Of a DNA stretch of 64,000 nt, positions 45,575 through 54,021 are shown one piece after another (within the stretch, counting starts at the first letter, position 1; each line of letters starts with the position of its first letter). This DNA is from an uncultured Clostridia bacterium (GTDB lineage Bacteria; Bacillota; Clostridia; Oscillospirales; Acutalibacteraceae), in the NCBI GenBank assembly GCA_947572385.1, contig CANPBX010000009.1, positions 1 to 64,000 on the forward strand, in the 5' to 3' direction. The notes beneath the pieces are model-generated. The model saw nothing but the letters and a program-made list of their open reading frames with translations. It did no database searches and was not told where the DNA came from. The position numbers and the translations under genes were made by a program.

Positions 45575-46369
45575 TCACTGCACCCCGCACATGGTGATTA
45601 TATGCCTTGGGCAGGCCTCGGCGCATTTGCCGCAGCCGGTGCACTTATCCGGGTCCACAACGGCAAGGCCGCTCCCCACGGTTATGGCCCCCGCCTCGCA
45701 GGTCTTCTGGCACTTCATACAGCCTATACAGCCCACCTTGCAGCTCTGCATGGTGTCCCTGCCCTTATCACAGCTTGAACAGCGCACCACCGCCATCTGC
45801 TTCACCGGTGCCAGCCTGATGAGCCCCTTGGGGCAGGCCTTCTCACACTTGCCGCAGGCCACGCATTTTTCGGCGTCTATAACCGCTACGCCGTTGCATA
45901 TCTTAATGGCGCCGTAGTCGCATACGGCAAGGCAGTCCCCAAGCCCCAGGCACCCGAAGCGGCAGCTGGAGGCACCCCCGCCCAGCAGGGACGCGGCAGT
46001 ACAGCCCTCAAGGCCGTCGTAATCCATCTTCTCGGTGGTGTTGTCGGCGCTGCCCATACAGCGCACAAAGGCGGCCCTGCGCTCCATCTCCACGTCCCCG
46101 GAGCCCAGTATCTCCCCGCACTTTTTCGCCACATCCGCCCCGCCGGGAGAGCAGAGCCCCGGCACGGCCTCACCCTTTGCCATCGCCGCCGCATAGCCCG
46201 GGCAGCCTGAGTAGCCGCAGGCCCCGCAGTTTGCCCCGGGCAGTATGGCCTCAAGGGCCTCGGCCCGCTCGTCCTTGGGCACGGCCATGACCACCGAGGC
46301 CACCGCCAGCACTATTCCGGCCAGAAGTCCGATGATCCCTACGATCATAATGGGTGTAAGTATTTCCAT
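45575..46369 (-). CDS. rnfB: Rnf complex ferredoxin subunit B
   Basis: Electron-entry subunit of the Rnf ion-translocating ferredoxin:NAD+ oxidoreductase, 264 residues. An N-terminal membrane helix (residues 6-30) is followed by the CGACGYSGCPGYA cluster motif and three ferredoxin-type motifs (CVACGKCEKACP, CIGCMKCQKTCEAG, CTGCGKCAEACP). The start ATG 46369 is preferred over GTG 46378, which is only two bases from AAAGGA. It is separated from rnfA by a decayed solute-binding-protein gene, unlike the normal rnfCDGEAB layout. Confidence 0.95.
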   Translation of the reverse strand: MEILTPIMIVGIIGLLAGIVLAVASVVMAVPKDERAEALEAILPGANCGACGYSGCPGYAAAMAKGEAVPGLCSPGGADVAKKCGEILGSGDVEMERRAAFVRCMGSADNTTEKMDYDGLEGCTAASLLGGGASSCRFGCLGLGDCLAVCDYGAIKICNGVAVIDAEKCVACGKCEKACPKGLIRLAPVKQMAVVRCSSCDKGRDTMQSCKVGCIGCMKCQKTCEAGAITVGSGLAVVDPDKCTGCGKCAEACPRHIITMCGVQ

Positions 46370-46427
46370 TGTTGTCACGATCCTTTCTGGGGCAGGGCCC
46401 CATGAAGATTAAGTCATATATATTCAG

Positions 46428-47304
46428 CTAACTTTCAGCAAGCATCATATTCATGCGCATGTACGTATTATGCACCAGGTCCTCTATGGGCTTTGACGGG
46501 CCGCCGTGCAGCTCGCTTGCCGCCTTACGAAAGGTGATGTAGTCCAAAAGCTCATCCTCGGTCATAGCCAGCTCGTCCTTTTTATAGTCCGCGATGGGAA
46601 AAAGCGCGGCGCTCTGCAGGGAGGCGTGGGACTCTGATGCAGAAGCGGCCATCTCGGGCCCGCCAGATAGCATATCCTTCCAGGCGAGCCCGGTATTGCC
46701 GTCCAGCCTGAAATCAATATCCTCGCTTTTAAACACGGATACCGGCACAGTATAGGTCATGGGCATGAGGAGCTGTCCGCGCCCGTTTCGCCCCGCGTCC
46801 ATTATCACCGGCGTCAGCTTGTCCCATTCCATAAACCGGGCTTTTTCTATATACTCATCCAGGGGCAGGAAAATATTGCGCTCCATGGCCTGCTTCGGAA
46901 ATCGAAAGAGAGCATCCTCTCTGCAGAGCCTGGAAAGAGATGGGTCATCCCAGGGTTGCCGTAGCCGCTGAGTGCCACAAACACGTCCGGGCCCTTTCCG
47001 GCCATTATCTCCGTGCGCAAGGCTGTCATGTAAGCGTCGCGCTCATCACCGCACTTTGGCGGGAACTCCAGCTTGATATTTTCCGGCCCGCCCAGTTCTG
47101 CTATCACATCCTGGAATTTCTTATATTTCGGCTTGCCGCCCTTTGTGATCTCGGCCTCACAGTCCCCTAATGATCCCTGGACTGATGTAAACACCTTGCT
47201 CCCAAACTCCACATCTATAAACACCCGCAGGGGCTCCTGCCCTTCGGTCTCCGTGTCAATTATTTAGCCCATGCTGCCATTAAAATTGCAATAGCCTTTT
47301 TCAT
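46428..47304 (-). pseudogene. decayed solute-binding lipoprotein, paralogue of 20384-21748
   Basis: A ribosome site (AAGGAGGGG) and ATG 47304 open a signal-peptide start (MKKAIAILMAAWAK) that stops at once; the lipobox region is lost. Homology resumes in another frame at EPLRVFIDVEFGSKVF and continues to LSGYGN, where one base is missing (about 46951, AACCCTGG instead of AACCACTGG). It continues in the third frame from WDDPSLSRLCREDALF through LLDYITFRKAASE, then jumps over about 180 codons to LHGGPSKPIEDLVHNTYMRM. Three lesions make it non-functional. It lies between rnfA and rnfB. Confidence 0.9.
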
Positions 47305-47404
47305 GATATGCCCCTCCTTATACGTCTTTTTAGGGCACAACATATCCCTCTGCCTATAAGAAGTCATCAAACCGGGATCTGTTCGCACAAGCTTTAAAAA
47401 TATT

Positions 47405-48025
47405 TTATCCCGCCAGCCTGTCCACGACCCCATTAAAACCAAGGAATGACACCGCCACCAAAGACGCCGCCACCAGGGTAATGGGCAGGCCCCTAAAGGT
47501 CTCCGGGATATCGCAGTCCTCCAACCTCTCCCGAACCCCGGCAAAAAGCAGCATGGCGACCAGGAAGCCCACGCCGGAGCCGAAGGCGTTCACCAGTGAC
47601 TGGACAAATCCGAAGCTGGGGTCGGCGGCCCCCTTCTCCAGCACCAGCATTGTCACGCCCAGCACGGCGCAGTTGGTGGTGATAAGGGGCAGGTATATGC
47701 CAAGGGAGTTGTAGAGGGGGGGCATATACTTGTGCAGGGCAGTCTCCAGAAGCTGCACCAGGGCCGCTATCACCAGGATAAACACCAGCGTCTGTAAATA
47801 CTCCAGGCCCTGTGGCACCAGCACATAGGTATAGAGGGGCCAGGTCACCGCCGTGGCGATCACCATAACTACAGTCACGGCGCAGCTCATGCCGAAGGCC
47901 GTGTCCAGCTTCTTTGAGACCCCTAAAAAGGGGCAGATGCCCAGGAATTTATTTAAGACATAGTTCTCCGTCAGTATAGCCGCTAAAAATATAGCCACCA
48001 GGGAGCGTATCATTTGAGCGTCCAT
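47405..48025 (-). CDS. rnfA: Rnf complex subunit A
   Basis: Integral membrane subunit, 206 residues, six predicted helices. The ends carry the RnfA/E signatures with cysteines that hold an intramembrane iron-sulfur cluster with RnfE: ENYVLNKFLGICPFLGVSKK and LPLITTNCAVLGVTM. It starts one base from the rnfE stop. After its stop the sequence ATATTTTTAA is shared with the position after pyrB. Confidence 0.96.
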   Translation of the reverse strand: MDAQMIRSLVAIFLAAILTENYVLNKFLGICPFLGVSKKLDTAFGMSCAVTVVMVIATAVTWPLYTYVLVPQGLEYLQTLVFILVIAALVQLLETALHKYMPPLYNSLGIYLPLITTNCAVLGVTMLVLEKGAADPSFGFVQSLVNAFGSGVGFLVAMLLFAGVRERLEDCDIPETFRGLPITLVAASLVAVSFLGFNGVVDRLAG

Positions 48026-48705
48026 TATTTACCCTCCTTCTCGGTTATCTTGGAGCATGAGGCCGCCAGAGGGCAGCCCGCGCAGCCGGTAGACTCAGGA
48101 GCCCTGCCCTCCTTTGAGAGCTTGCCCGACAGGGCTATGAGCATGCCGAACACGAAGAAGCCCCCGGGAGGCAGCAGGAAGATTATGATGGGCTCCATAA
48201 AGCCCGAGAGCACAGGCAGTCCGAAGACCGTCCCCGCGCCGAAAAGCTCACGGATTATGCCCATTGCCAGCATGGCGGCGGTGAAGCCCACGCCCATGCC
48301 CAGGCCGTCTATAATAGAGGGCAGCACCTTATTCTTGCTTGCGAACATCTCGGCCCGGCCCAAAATAATGCAGTTCACGACGATAAGGGGCAGGAACACC
48401 CCCAGGGCCGTGTCAAGCGCCGGGGAGAAGGCCTTGATGAACATCTGCACGATGGTGACGAACCCGGCGATAATGGTGATAAACGCCGGTATGCGCACCT
48501 TATTTGGTATCACGTTGCGCAAAAGGGAGATGACCGCGTTGGAGCAGACCAGCACGAAGGTGGTGGCCGCGCCCATGCCGATGGCGTTGCTGGCGGCGGT
48601 GGTCACCGCCAACGTGGCACAGCACCCCAACACCAGTCTCAATACCGGGTTTTCCCTGATGATACCCTTGGTAAATTCCTGTAAAAGGCTCTTTTTTCCG
48701 TCCAT
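48025..48705 (-). CDS. rnfE: Rnf complex subunit E
   Basis: Membrane subunit paired with RnfA, 226 residues: FTKGIIRENPVLRLVLGCCA and GVFLPLIVVNCIILGRAEMF carry the cluster cysteines. An unusual C-terminal tail contains CAGCPLAASCSK, three extra cysteines that could bind metal. It overlaps rnfA by one base and follows rnfG directly. Confidence 0.95.
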   Translation of the reverse strand: MDGKKSLLQEFTKGIIRENPVLRLVLGCCATLAVTTAASNAIGMGAATTFVLVCSNAVISLLRNVIPNKVRIPAFITIIAGFVTIVQMFIKAFSPALDTALGVFLPLIVVNCIILGRAEMFASKNKVLPSIIDGLGMGVGFTAAMLAMGIIRELFGAGTVFGLPVLSGFMEPIIIFLLPPGGFFVFGMLIALSGKLSKEGRAPESTGCAGCPLAASCSKITEKEGK

Positions 48706-48706
48706 T

Positions 48707-49279
48707 TTAGTTGCCCCCTTCCGAAGCGTAGGCGTTCTGGTACTGCTCTATAGCGCTGTTCACCGCGTTGGTCACGGCGGTGCTGGTAATGGTGGCCCCG
48801 GTCATGGCCTGGATCTCCCCTTCCTGGGGGGTCTGGAACTTCACTACACTGATACCGCCCGCAAGATTGGCGGCGGGCTGGCCCTTGTACTGGTCCCGGA
48901 AGCTCTCCTTCTCGGCGTTGGCCCCAAGGCCCGGGGTCTCGCCGTGGCTCAGGATAACCACGCCGGTTATGCTGCCCTCGGCGCTTATGCCGGTCATAAC
49001 GTTTACCGACCCGCCATAGCCCTTGCCTTCGGTCTCAAAGACATAGCCTACGGAATTGCCGCTGCCGTCCAGACCCACATAGTGGCCGTCCCTTTCCTCA
49101 AAGCTCTCCGCCCCGGGGAGCACCACCATACGGCTCTCCTCGGCCTTCTGTGCCGCGGCCTCCGCTATGCGGTCCCTTGTCAGCAGATTCGTCCCCGCTA
49201 AAGCCGCCGAGACCAGAATACATATCACCAAAAGGACAGCCGCCGGGGCCAGTACCGTTTTAGCGTTCAAGCCGTTCAT
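48707..49279 (-). CDS. rnfG: Rnf complex subunit G (covalent FMN)
   Basis: A 190-residue subunit with an N-terminal membrane helix (residues 9-28) and an extracellular FMN-binding domain. The flavin attachment motif is MTGATITSTAVTNAV (Thr at the second T of GATIT). GVVILSHGETPGLGANAEKE is also conserved. It overlaps rnfD by four bases. Confidence 0.95.
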   Translation of the reverse strand: MNGLNAKTVLAPAAVLLVICILVSAALAGTNLLTRDRIAEAAAQKAEESRMVVLPGAESFEERDGHYVGLDGSGNSVGYVFETEGKGYGGSVNVMTGISAEGSITGVVILSHGETPGLGANAEKESFRDQYKGQPAANLAGGISVVKFQTPQEGEIQAMTGATITSTAVTNAVNSAIEQYQNAYASEGGN

Positions 49280-50241
49280 GCCGCTCCCTCCTTCTTCTTT
49301 TTCTCCTTGGGCTTGCCGAAAGCGGTGGGCTTCACATACCGCTCGATAAGGGGAGTGATAATGTTCATGAGCACTATAGAGTAGCTCACGCCCTCGGGCA
49401 GGGAACCAAATTCCCTTATGATAATCGTCATCAGGCCGCAGCCTATGGCGAAGACTATCCGCGCCTTAAAGTACAGCGGGCTGGTGGTATAGTCCGTCGC
49501 CATGAAGAACGCGCCCAGCATCAGGCCCCCTGCCAGCAGGTCAAACAGCGGGTCCCGGCCCAGTATTGCCGAGAACACCGCCACAGTGGCCAGATATGTA
49601 ACAGGTATCACCGGGCTTATCACATTGCGCACGATAAGATACAGCCCGCCGATCAAAATAGCCAGGGCGCAGGTCTCCCCCAGGCACCCGCCGTGGGTGC
49701 CCAGCAGCAGCTGCATATAGTCCGGGGCGCTGCCCGGGGAGTTTACATACATCTGACCGGATAGCGGCGTGGCGGTAGTCACCGCGTCGGCGGTGGCTCC
49801 GTAGTCAAAAGCCGCCGCCCAGTGGGTCATCCGTGCGGGGAAGGAGTTCATCAGCACTATCCTGGCGGTAAGGGCCGGGTTCACGAAGTTCTGGCCTATC
49901 CCGCCGAACATCTGCTTTACCACCACTATGGCTATCACGCCGCCGAAGGCCGCTATTAAGGGGTCGATAGTCACCGGCAGGTTCAAGGCCAGCAGCAGCC
50001 CGGTCACGACGCAGGAAAGGTCCATAACGGTCTGTGGCCGCTTCATCGCCTTTCTTGAAAGGTACTCGCTGAGTACACAGCTGGCTATGCACACCGCAAT
50101 TACCAAAAAGGCCCTGGGCCCAAAGATGATTATGGACGCTATAGCCGCGGGCATAAGACCGATTATCACGTCCAGCATTATATTCTGAGTGGTCTTCCTG
50201 CCGTTAAAATGCGGGGAAGACGATACTATAAGCTTATCCAT
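49276..50241 (-). CDS. rnfD: Rnf complex subunit D
   Basis: A 321-residue membrane subunit with about ten helices. NIMLDVIIGLMPAAIASIII and PALTARIVLMNSFPARMTHW are family segments; the Thr in AVTTATPLSG matches the covalent-FMN site of RnfD, and GAFFMATDYTTSPL is conserved. It probably forms the ion path with the other membrane subunits. Confidence 0.95.
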   Translation of the reverse strand: MDKLIVSSSPHFNGRKTTQNIMLDVIIGLMPAAIASIIIFGPRAFLVIAVCIASCVLSEYLSRKAMKRPQTVMDLSCVVTGLLLALNLPVTIDPLIAAFGGVIAIVVVKQMFGGIGQNFVNPALTARIVLMNSFPARMTHWAAAFDYGATADAVTTATPLSGQMYVNSPGSAPDYMQLLLGTHGGCLGETCALAILIGGLYLIVRNVISPVIPVTYLATVAVFSAILGRDPLFDLLAGGLMLGAFFMATDYTTSPLYFKARIVFAIGCGLMTIIIREFGSLPEGVSYSIVLMNIITPLIERYVKPTAFGKPKEKKKKEGAA

Positions 50242-51600
50242 TTACTTTTTCCCTGCCTTTCTCACATAGGCCTTGCCAAGCCTGATACTCTGCACCAGCC
50301 GCCGCCCCGCCGGGCACGAGAAGGCGCAGCAGCCGCACTCCATGCAGGTCATAACATCCAGCTCCATAAGGGCCTCCGCGTCCTTCTTCTGGGCGGCCTT
50401 CTCAAGCTTCGTGGGCATAAGGTTCATGGGGCACGCCGCCACGCACCGCCCGCAGCGTATACAGTCGGTGGTCTCATACATTTTTGCCTCGTTCTCGTCA
50501 AAGGCCAGAATAGCGTTGTTCTGCTTTAAAATAGGCAGCTCGTCGCTGACTATGGCTATACCCATCATAGGCCCGCCCATAAGCATTTTCCTGGGCTCGG
50601 ACTTATATCCGCCGCAGAACCCTATCACGTCTTTAATAGGCGTGCCGATCGGCACTATCACGTTCTGTGGCTCCTTTATAGCCGAGCCGTCTATGGTTAC
50701 GCGCTTTTTCGTCAGCGGCATTCCAGTGCGCATAAAGCTTGCAAGGAACGACACCGAGGCTATATTCATCACCAGGCACCCCACGTCCGCAGGCAGACCT
50801 CCCGCCGGGACCTTCCTCCCGGTACAGGCCTGGACCAGCACCTTCTCGGCCCCCTGGGGGTAGCGGCTTTTTAATGCCAGCACCCTGACCTCGTCCTTCG
50901 GGTCCATCTCCCCATTGTCCGCGATCCGGTGCAGCTCCGCTATGACGTCTGGCTTATTGTCCTCGACGGCTATCAGCACCCTGTGAACGTCCAGTATCTC
51001 CTTGACCTTATAGATACCGTCCAGCACGTTTTTGCCGTTCTCCAGAGCCTCCCTATGGTCCGAGGTGACATAAGGCTCACACTCCGCCACGTTTATAATA
51101 AGCGTGTCAATATTCTTGCCCTCCGGCACATTCAGCTTCACATGGGCCGGGAAGCCCGCGCCGCCAAGCCCCACAAGCCCCGAGGCCCTCGCCGCCTCAG
51201 CCAGGGACTTCTTGTCTGTGATGGGCTCCGGGGGCTTTATAGAGGGGTCCGGCTCCATGAGCCCGTCGGAGTCGATGACCACCGCCTCCACAGGCCTGTC
51301 CCCTGTGAGCATCACGTTCCTTATCTCCGCTACCGTCCCGGACACAGAGGCATGTATAGGGGCGCTGACATAGCCCTCGCTGTCACCCACTACCTGCCCG
51401 AGATACACATGGTCCCCCTTTTTCACCACCGGCTCGCAGGGCGCGCCGATATGCTGCTGCATGGGCAGTATCACCCTCTGTGGGGGCGGCATGGTCTTCG
51501 ACTGCCCGCCGGAGGTGTTCTTATGGTGCGGCACCGGCGCGCCGCCGTGGGTCCTGAAGGGACGCTTTGGGAAAAGGCCTCCCGCATTTTGTTCCTGCAT
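50242..51600 (-). CDS. rnfC: Rnf complex subunit C (NADH-binding)
   Basis: A 452-residue NAD- and FMN-binding subunit. The N-terminus (HGGAPVPHHKNTSGGQ) resembles RnfC; the nucleotide-binding core has GLGGAGFPAHVKLNVPEGKN, NVAECEPYVTSDHREALENG and YPQGAEKVLVQACTGRKVPAG; two 4Fe-4S motifs follow (CIRCGRCVAACPMN and CMECGCCAFSCP). It is the first gene of the rnf operon, with a promoter whose spacer contains a perfect palindrome. Confidence 0.96.
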   Translation of the reverse strand: MQEQNAGGLFPKRPFRTHGGAPVPHHKNTSGGQSKTMPPPQRVILPMQQHIGAPCEPVVKKGDHVYLGQVVGDSEGYVSAPIHASVSGTVAEIRNVMLTGDRPVEAVVIDSDGLMEPDPSIKPPEPITDKKSLAEAARASGLVGLGGAGFPAHVKLNVPEGKNIDTLIINVAECEPYVTSDHREALENGKNVLDGIYKVKEILDVHRVLIAVEDNKPDVIAELHRIADNGEMDPKDEVRVLALKSRYPQGAEKVLVQACTGRKVPAGGLPADVGCLVMNIASVSFLASFMRTGMPLTKKRVTIDGSAIKEPQNVIVPIGTPIKDVIGFCGGYKSEPRKMLMGGPMMGIAIVSDELPILKQNNAILAFDENEAKMYETTDCIRCGRCVAACPMNLMPTKLEKAAQKKDAEALMELDVMTCMECGCCAFSCPAGRRLVQSIRLGKAYVRKAGKK

Positions 51601-51640
51601 AAATCCACAATCCTTTCGTTCGCAAAAAATTCATAATTTT

Positions 51641-51669
51641 ATTTTACAGCAAAACCGCGGTTTCTGCAA
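51641..51669 (-). promoter_or_regulatory. rnf operon promoter with palindromic operator
   Basis: Minus-strand TTGCAG (51669-51664), 17-base spacer and TAAAAT (51646-51641). The spacer holds the perfect 12-base palindrome AAACCGCGGTTT (51652-51663), a likely repressor site. The rest of the 51670-51800 interval shows nothing else recognisable. Confidence 0.65.
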
Positions 51670-51801
51670 GGATAAATCCATGTTTTTCCGGGAAAATCTC
51701 CGTGGAAATGATCAAAAGCACCGTATTAGGGGATGATCTGCATTTCCATGGGGGCCATGCAATAGCTTAAGCTATAAGCATAAACCATAACATAAGCAAG
51801 C

Positions 51802-51827
51802 AGGGCGGACCCCATTCGGTCCGCCCT
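51802..51827 (-). terminator. hairpin after the XRE/zinc-ribbon gene
   Basis: A perfect 10-bp stem AGGGCGGACC/GGTCCGCCCT (51802-51811 with 51818-51827) starts 7 bases after the stop. The U tract on the minus strand is poor, so termination may be inefficient. Confidence 0.55.
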
Positions 51828-51833
51828 AAAATT

Positions 51834-52274
51834 TTATTTTGCCCAGTGCCGGAGCTTCGGCAGCTCCTTACTGAAATACTCCCTGGCCTGCTCCTTTGTA
51901 AAGCTCTCATTGGCCATATGCTCCGAAAGAAAATCCAGCAGGGAGTCCATATCCTCGTACACGAACTTCCCATCGGTATAGCACCACTTACAGTAGTCCT
52001 CGTTGACGCTTCCATCAGTCTCACGGCTTACGGAGCCGTCGTCAAGGGGCATCCCGCAGCACTGGCAGATAAGCTGCCTCGGCGAGCCCAGCAGTGTGTT
52101 TATGGACACGTCAAACAGCCTTGACAGCAGCTTCAGGGTGTCTGTACCCGGCGTGGTCTCCCCATTCTCCCAACGGCTCACCGCCTGGCGGGTGACGAAC
52201 ACCTTCTCCGCAAGCTCCTCCTGGGACATCCCCGATCTAGTCCTTAAATCCACAATGATGTCTTTAGTCTCCAT
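51834..52274 (-). CDS. XRE regulator with C-terminal zinc ribbon
   Basis: A 146-residue regulator: helix-turn-helix in residues 1-65 (RSGMSQEELAEKVFVTRQAV then SRWENGETTPGTDTLKLLSR) and a putative zinc ribbon (CQCCGMPL with YCKWCYTDGKF), followed by the acidic-helical tail FLSEHMANESFTKEQAREYF. This XRE + zinc-ribbon layout is common in Clostridia; the effector is unknown. The start is ATG 52274, 8 bases after AAAGGTGG. No divergent partner is present. Confidence 0.85.
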   Translation of the reverse strand: METKDIIVDLRTRSGMSQEELAEKVFVTRQAVSRWENGETTPGTDTLKLLSRLFDVSINTLLGSPRQLICQCCGMPLDDGSVSRETDGSVNEDYCKWCYTDGKFVYEDMDSLLDFLSEHMANESFTKEQAREYFSKELPKLRHWAK

Positions 52275-52345
52275 TTCAGATCCCACCTTTCGATGCTATC
52301 ATAGCATATCCTGCCGGAAAATAAAAGCAACTGCCTGTTGCGCCC

Positions 52346-52786
52346 CTACTCTACCTCCCTATAGGCCTCCTCCAGCCCGGCAGTATCAAGGCCGAAGGAC
52401 CTGAAGCCCTCAACGCACCCCTGATAGTATTCCTCCGTTGGCGCGCCCGGGCCATAGCCCTCCCTCATTATGTAGATAAGCGCCCGCTCCCGGCGCCCCC
52501 CACCGCCGGAACTGTACTCCACCTCCAGCTCTGTTTTATAGTAAAACTCCGGGTACCCCTCGTACTCGTCCAGCCTTCTGACATCCTCCGGCGTGACCTC
52601 CCACACCCCTACCGGCACTTTCCCCTCCGGCTCCGGCAGCAGCGTCAGGTAGTACCCCCGCTGTGCGCCCCGGAAGGCCAGCCGCCAGCCGGGAAGCTCC
52701 CCTTTCCCCACGGCCTTCGCCCCCGGGCAGCGCTCTGCCATCTGATTTAGATTCAGGTTGCTTCCATAGGCAAGGTACAGCGTCAT
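52346..52786 (-). CDS. gamma-glutamylcyclotransferase-like (GGCT/AIG2) protein
   Basis: A 146-residue GGCT-fold protein. The substrate loop LYLAYGSNLNLNQMAERCPG is typical, and the catalytic Glu is in RRLDEYEGYPEFYYKTELEV. Members release 5-oxoproline from gamma-glutamyl compounds or act in gamma-glutamylamine breakdown. It lies 12 bases after the putative anti-sigma factor gene and may be a read-through cotranscript. Confidence 0.85.
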   Translation of the reverse strand: MTLYLAYGSNLNLNQMAERCPGAKAVGKGELPGWRLAFRGAQRGYYLTLLPEPEGKVPVGVWEVTPEDVRRLDEYEGYPEFYYKTELEVEYSSGGGGRRERALIYIMREGYGPGAPTEEYYQGCVEGFRSFGLDTAGLEEAYREVE

Positions 52787-52798
52787 TTAAAATTCCCC

Positions 52799-53275
52799 CT
52801 AGTCCATATAGTTGTATACCAGCTCATAGAGCCAATACTTGCCGTCTATATCCACCACAATATTTTCGTCAAATTTATAGACCTTCGCGCCTATAATATC
52901 GTCGTTGGCCTGGAAATCCTCCCTGGGCTTTTGGGATGAATCCACCCTGGAGGATATCTCCCCCAGATAGAAAAATTCAGCTTCCCGCCCCTCAAGCTCA
53001 GGCTGCTCCCCCGTTATCCTGTACAGCCCCCGGCCCACACAGACCATTGGCGCCGCCTCGCAGGACTTATTGTATCCCCAGGGCTCGCCGTCAAGGTTCC
53101 CGCTGTCCATGGGAGGGCTCCTGAGCCAGAGCACGGCAACCACAGCCACAGCACACAGGCAGGCCGCCGGAACTATAGCCCTCCAGCTTGGCCTCCTCCT
53201 TTTATCCATCCTGGCCTCCAGCACCAGGTCATCCTCCAAATCTCCTAAAACCTCAAAGAGATCCTCTCTCGTCAT
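52799..53275 (-). CDS. putative membrane anti-sigma factor
   Basis: A 158-residue protein with a short cytoplasmic N-terminus (MTREDLFEVLGDLEDDLVLE), one membrane helix near residues 34-51 (IVPAACLCAVAVVAVLWL) and an extracellular domain ending YWLYELVYNYMD. It has no recognised sensor domain. It overlaps the ECF sigma gene by four bases, the standard layout of a sigma/anti-sigma pair, which is the main basis for the call. Confidence 0.65.
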   Translation of the reverse strand: MTREDLFEVLGDLEDDLVLEARMDKRRRPSWRAIVPAACLCAVAVVAVLWLRSPPMDSGNLDGEPWGYNKSCEAAPMVCVGRGLYRITGEQPELEGREAEFFYLGEISSRVDSSQKPREDFQANDDIIGAKVYKFDENIVVDIDGKYWLYELVYNYMD

Positions 53276-53832
53276 AGCTCAAAGCCCCTTTCAGTCAAAT
53301 AGCCCCTAAGCTGCTTGCGTGTGCGCTCGAGGGTTTTCGAGACCGTCCCCGGCGCCAGCCCCCTGTCCCGGGCTATCTTGTCCACCCTGTCGGCGTACCA
53401 GTAACGGCGCACAAATATGCTCCGCTTATTCTCCGGCAGGCCCCTTACAAACACTCCTATAGCCTCAATAAGCTCCCGCCTGTCCATAGCCCCCTCCACG
53501 CTTTCAGCCCCTGACACGCACTCCGAAAGCTCCTCCAGCACCAAATCGGCCTCTCCCCCGCCGCGCTTTTTCGCGCGTTCACGCTTATATCTGTTGAAGG
53601 CCAGGTTCCTGGTCATCCTGCCAAGATACGCCGGAAGCCGCCCGGGCCAGTCCTTCGGCATGGAGTTCCAGGCGCGGATATATGTGTCGTTCAGGCACTC
53701 CTCCCTGTCCTCCCTGCTGCCCAGGATGTTCCCCGCTATAGCCCCGCAGTACGGGCCGTACTTTTTGTCAGTTATCTCAATCGCGCGCTCGTCCCTGTCC
53801 CAGTACAGCCGGATAATACTGTCGTCGTCCAT
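53272..53832 (-). CDS. ECF-type RNA polymerase sigma factor
   Basis: A 186-residue sigma factor with region 2 (DREECLNDTYIRAWNSMPKD then LPAYLGRMTRNLAFNRYKRE) and region 4 (LPENKRSIFVRRYWYADRVD, then GLAPGTVSKTLERTRKQLRG). It would direct polymerase to a small regulon in response to a surface signal relayed by its neighbour. The start is ATG 53832 behind GAGGAGGG; the longer frame upstream lacks a ribosome site. Confidence 0.9.
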   Translation of the reverse strand: MDDDSIIRLYWDRDERAIEITDKKYGPYCGAIAGNILGSREDREECLNDTYIRAWNSMPKDWPGRLPAYLGRMTRNLAFNRYKRERAKKRGGGEADLVLEELSECVSGAESVEGAMDRRELIEAIGVFVRGLPENKRSIFVRRYWYADRVDKIARDRGLAPGTVSKTLERTRKQLRGYLTERGFEL

Positions 53833-53950
53833 ACAGACCCTCCTCTCATCTATATAGACAGCCTTTAGGCATAAATATGACATATCGCTTGCGGATCTCT
53901 TTACATTTTTGATTGTATCACAAATATCCCCAAAAATCAAACGATCCCCC

Positions 53951-53993
53951 TTGCCAAAACACTATCAAAGAAGTATACTATTACGGTATACTT
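53951..53993 (+). promoter_or_regulatory. nhaC promoter with overlapping inverted repeat
   Basis: TTGCCA (53951-53956), 17-base spacer, TATACT (53974-53979). A perfect inverted repeat AAGTATAC-TATTACG-GTATACTT (53971-53993) covers the -10 and start site, a likely operator or 5' hairpin. Confidence 0.65.
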
Positions 53994-54021
53994 TTCAAAA
54001 GCAAAACAGGAGGAGATAATT

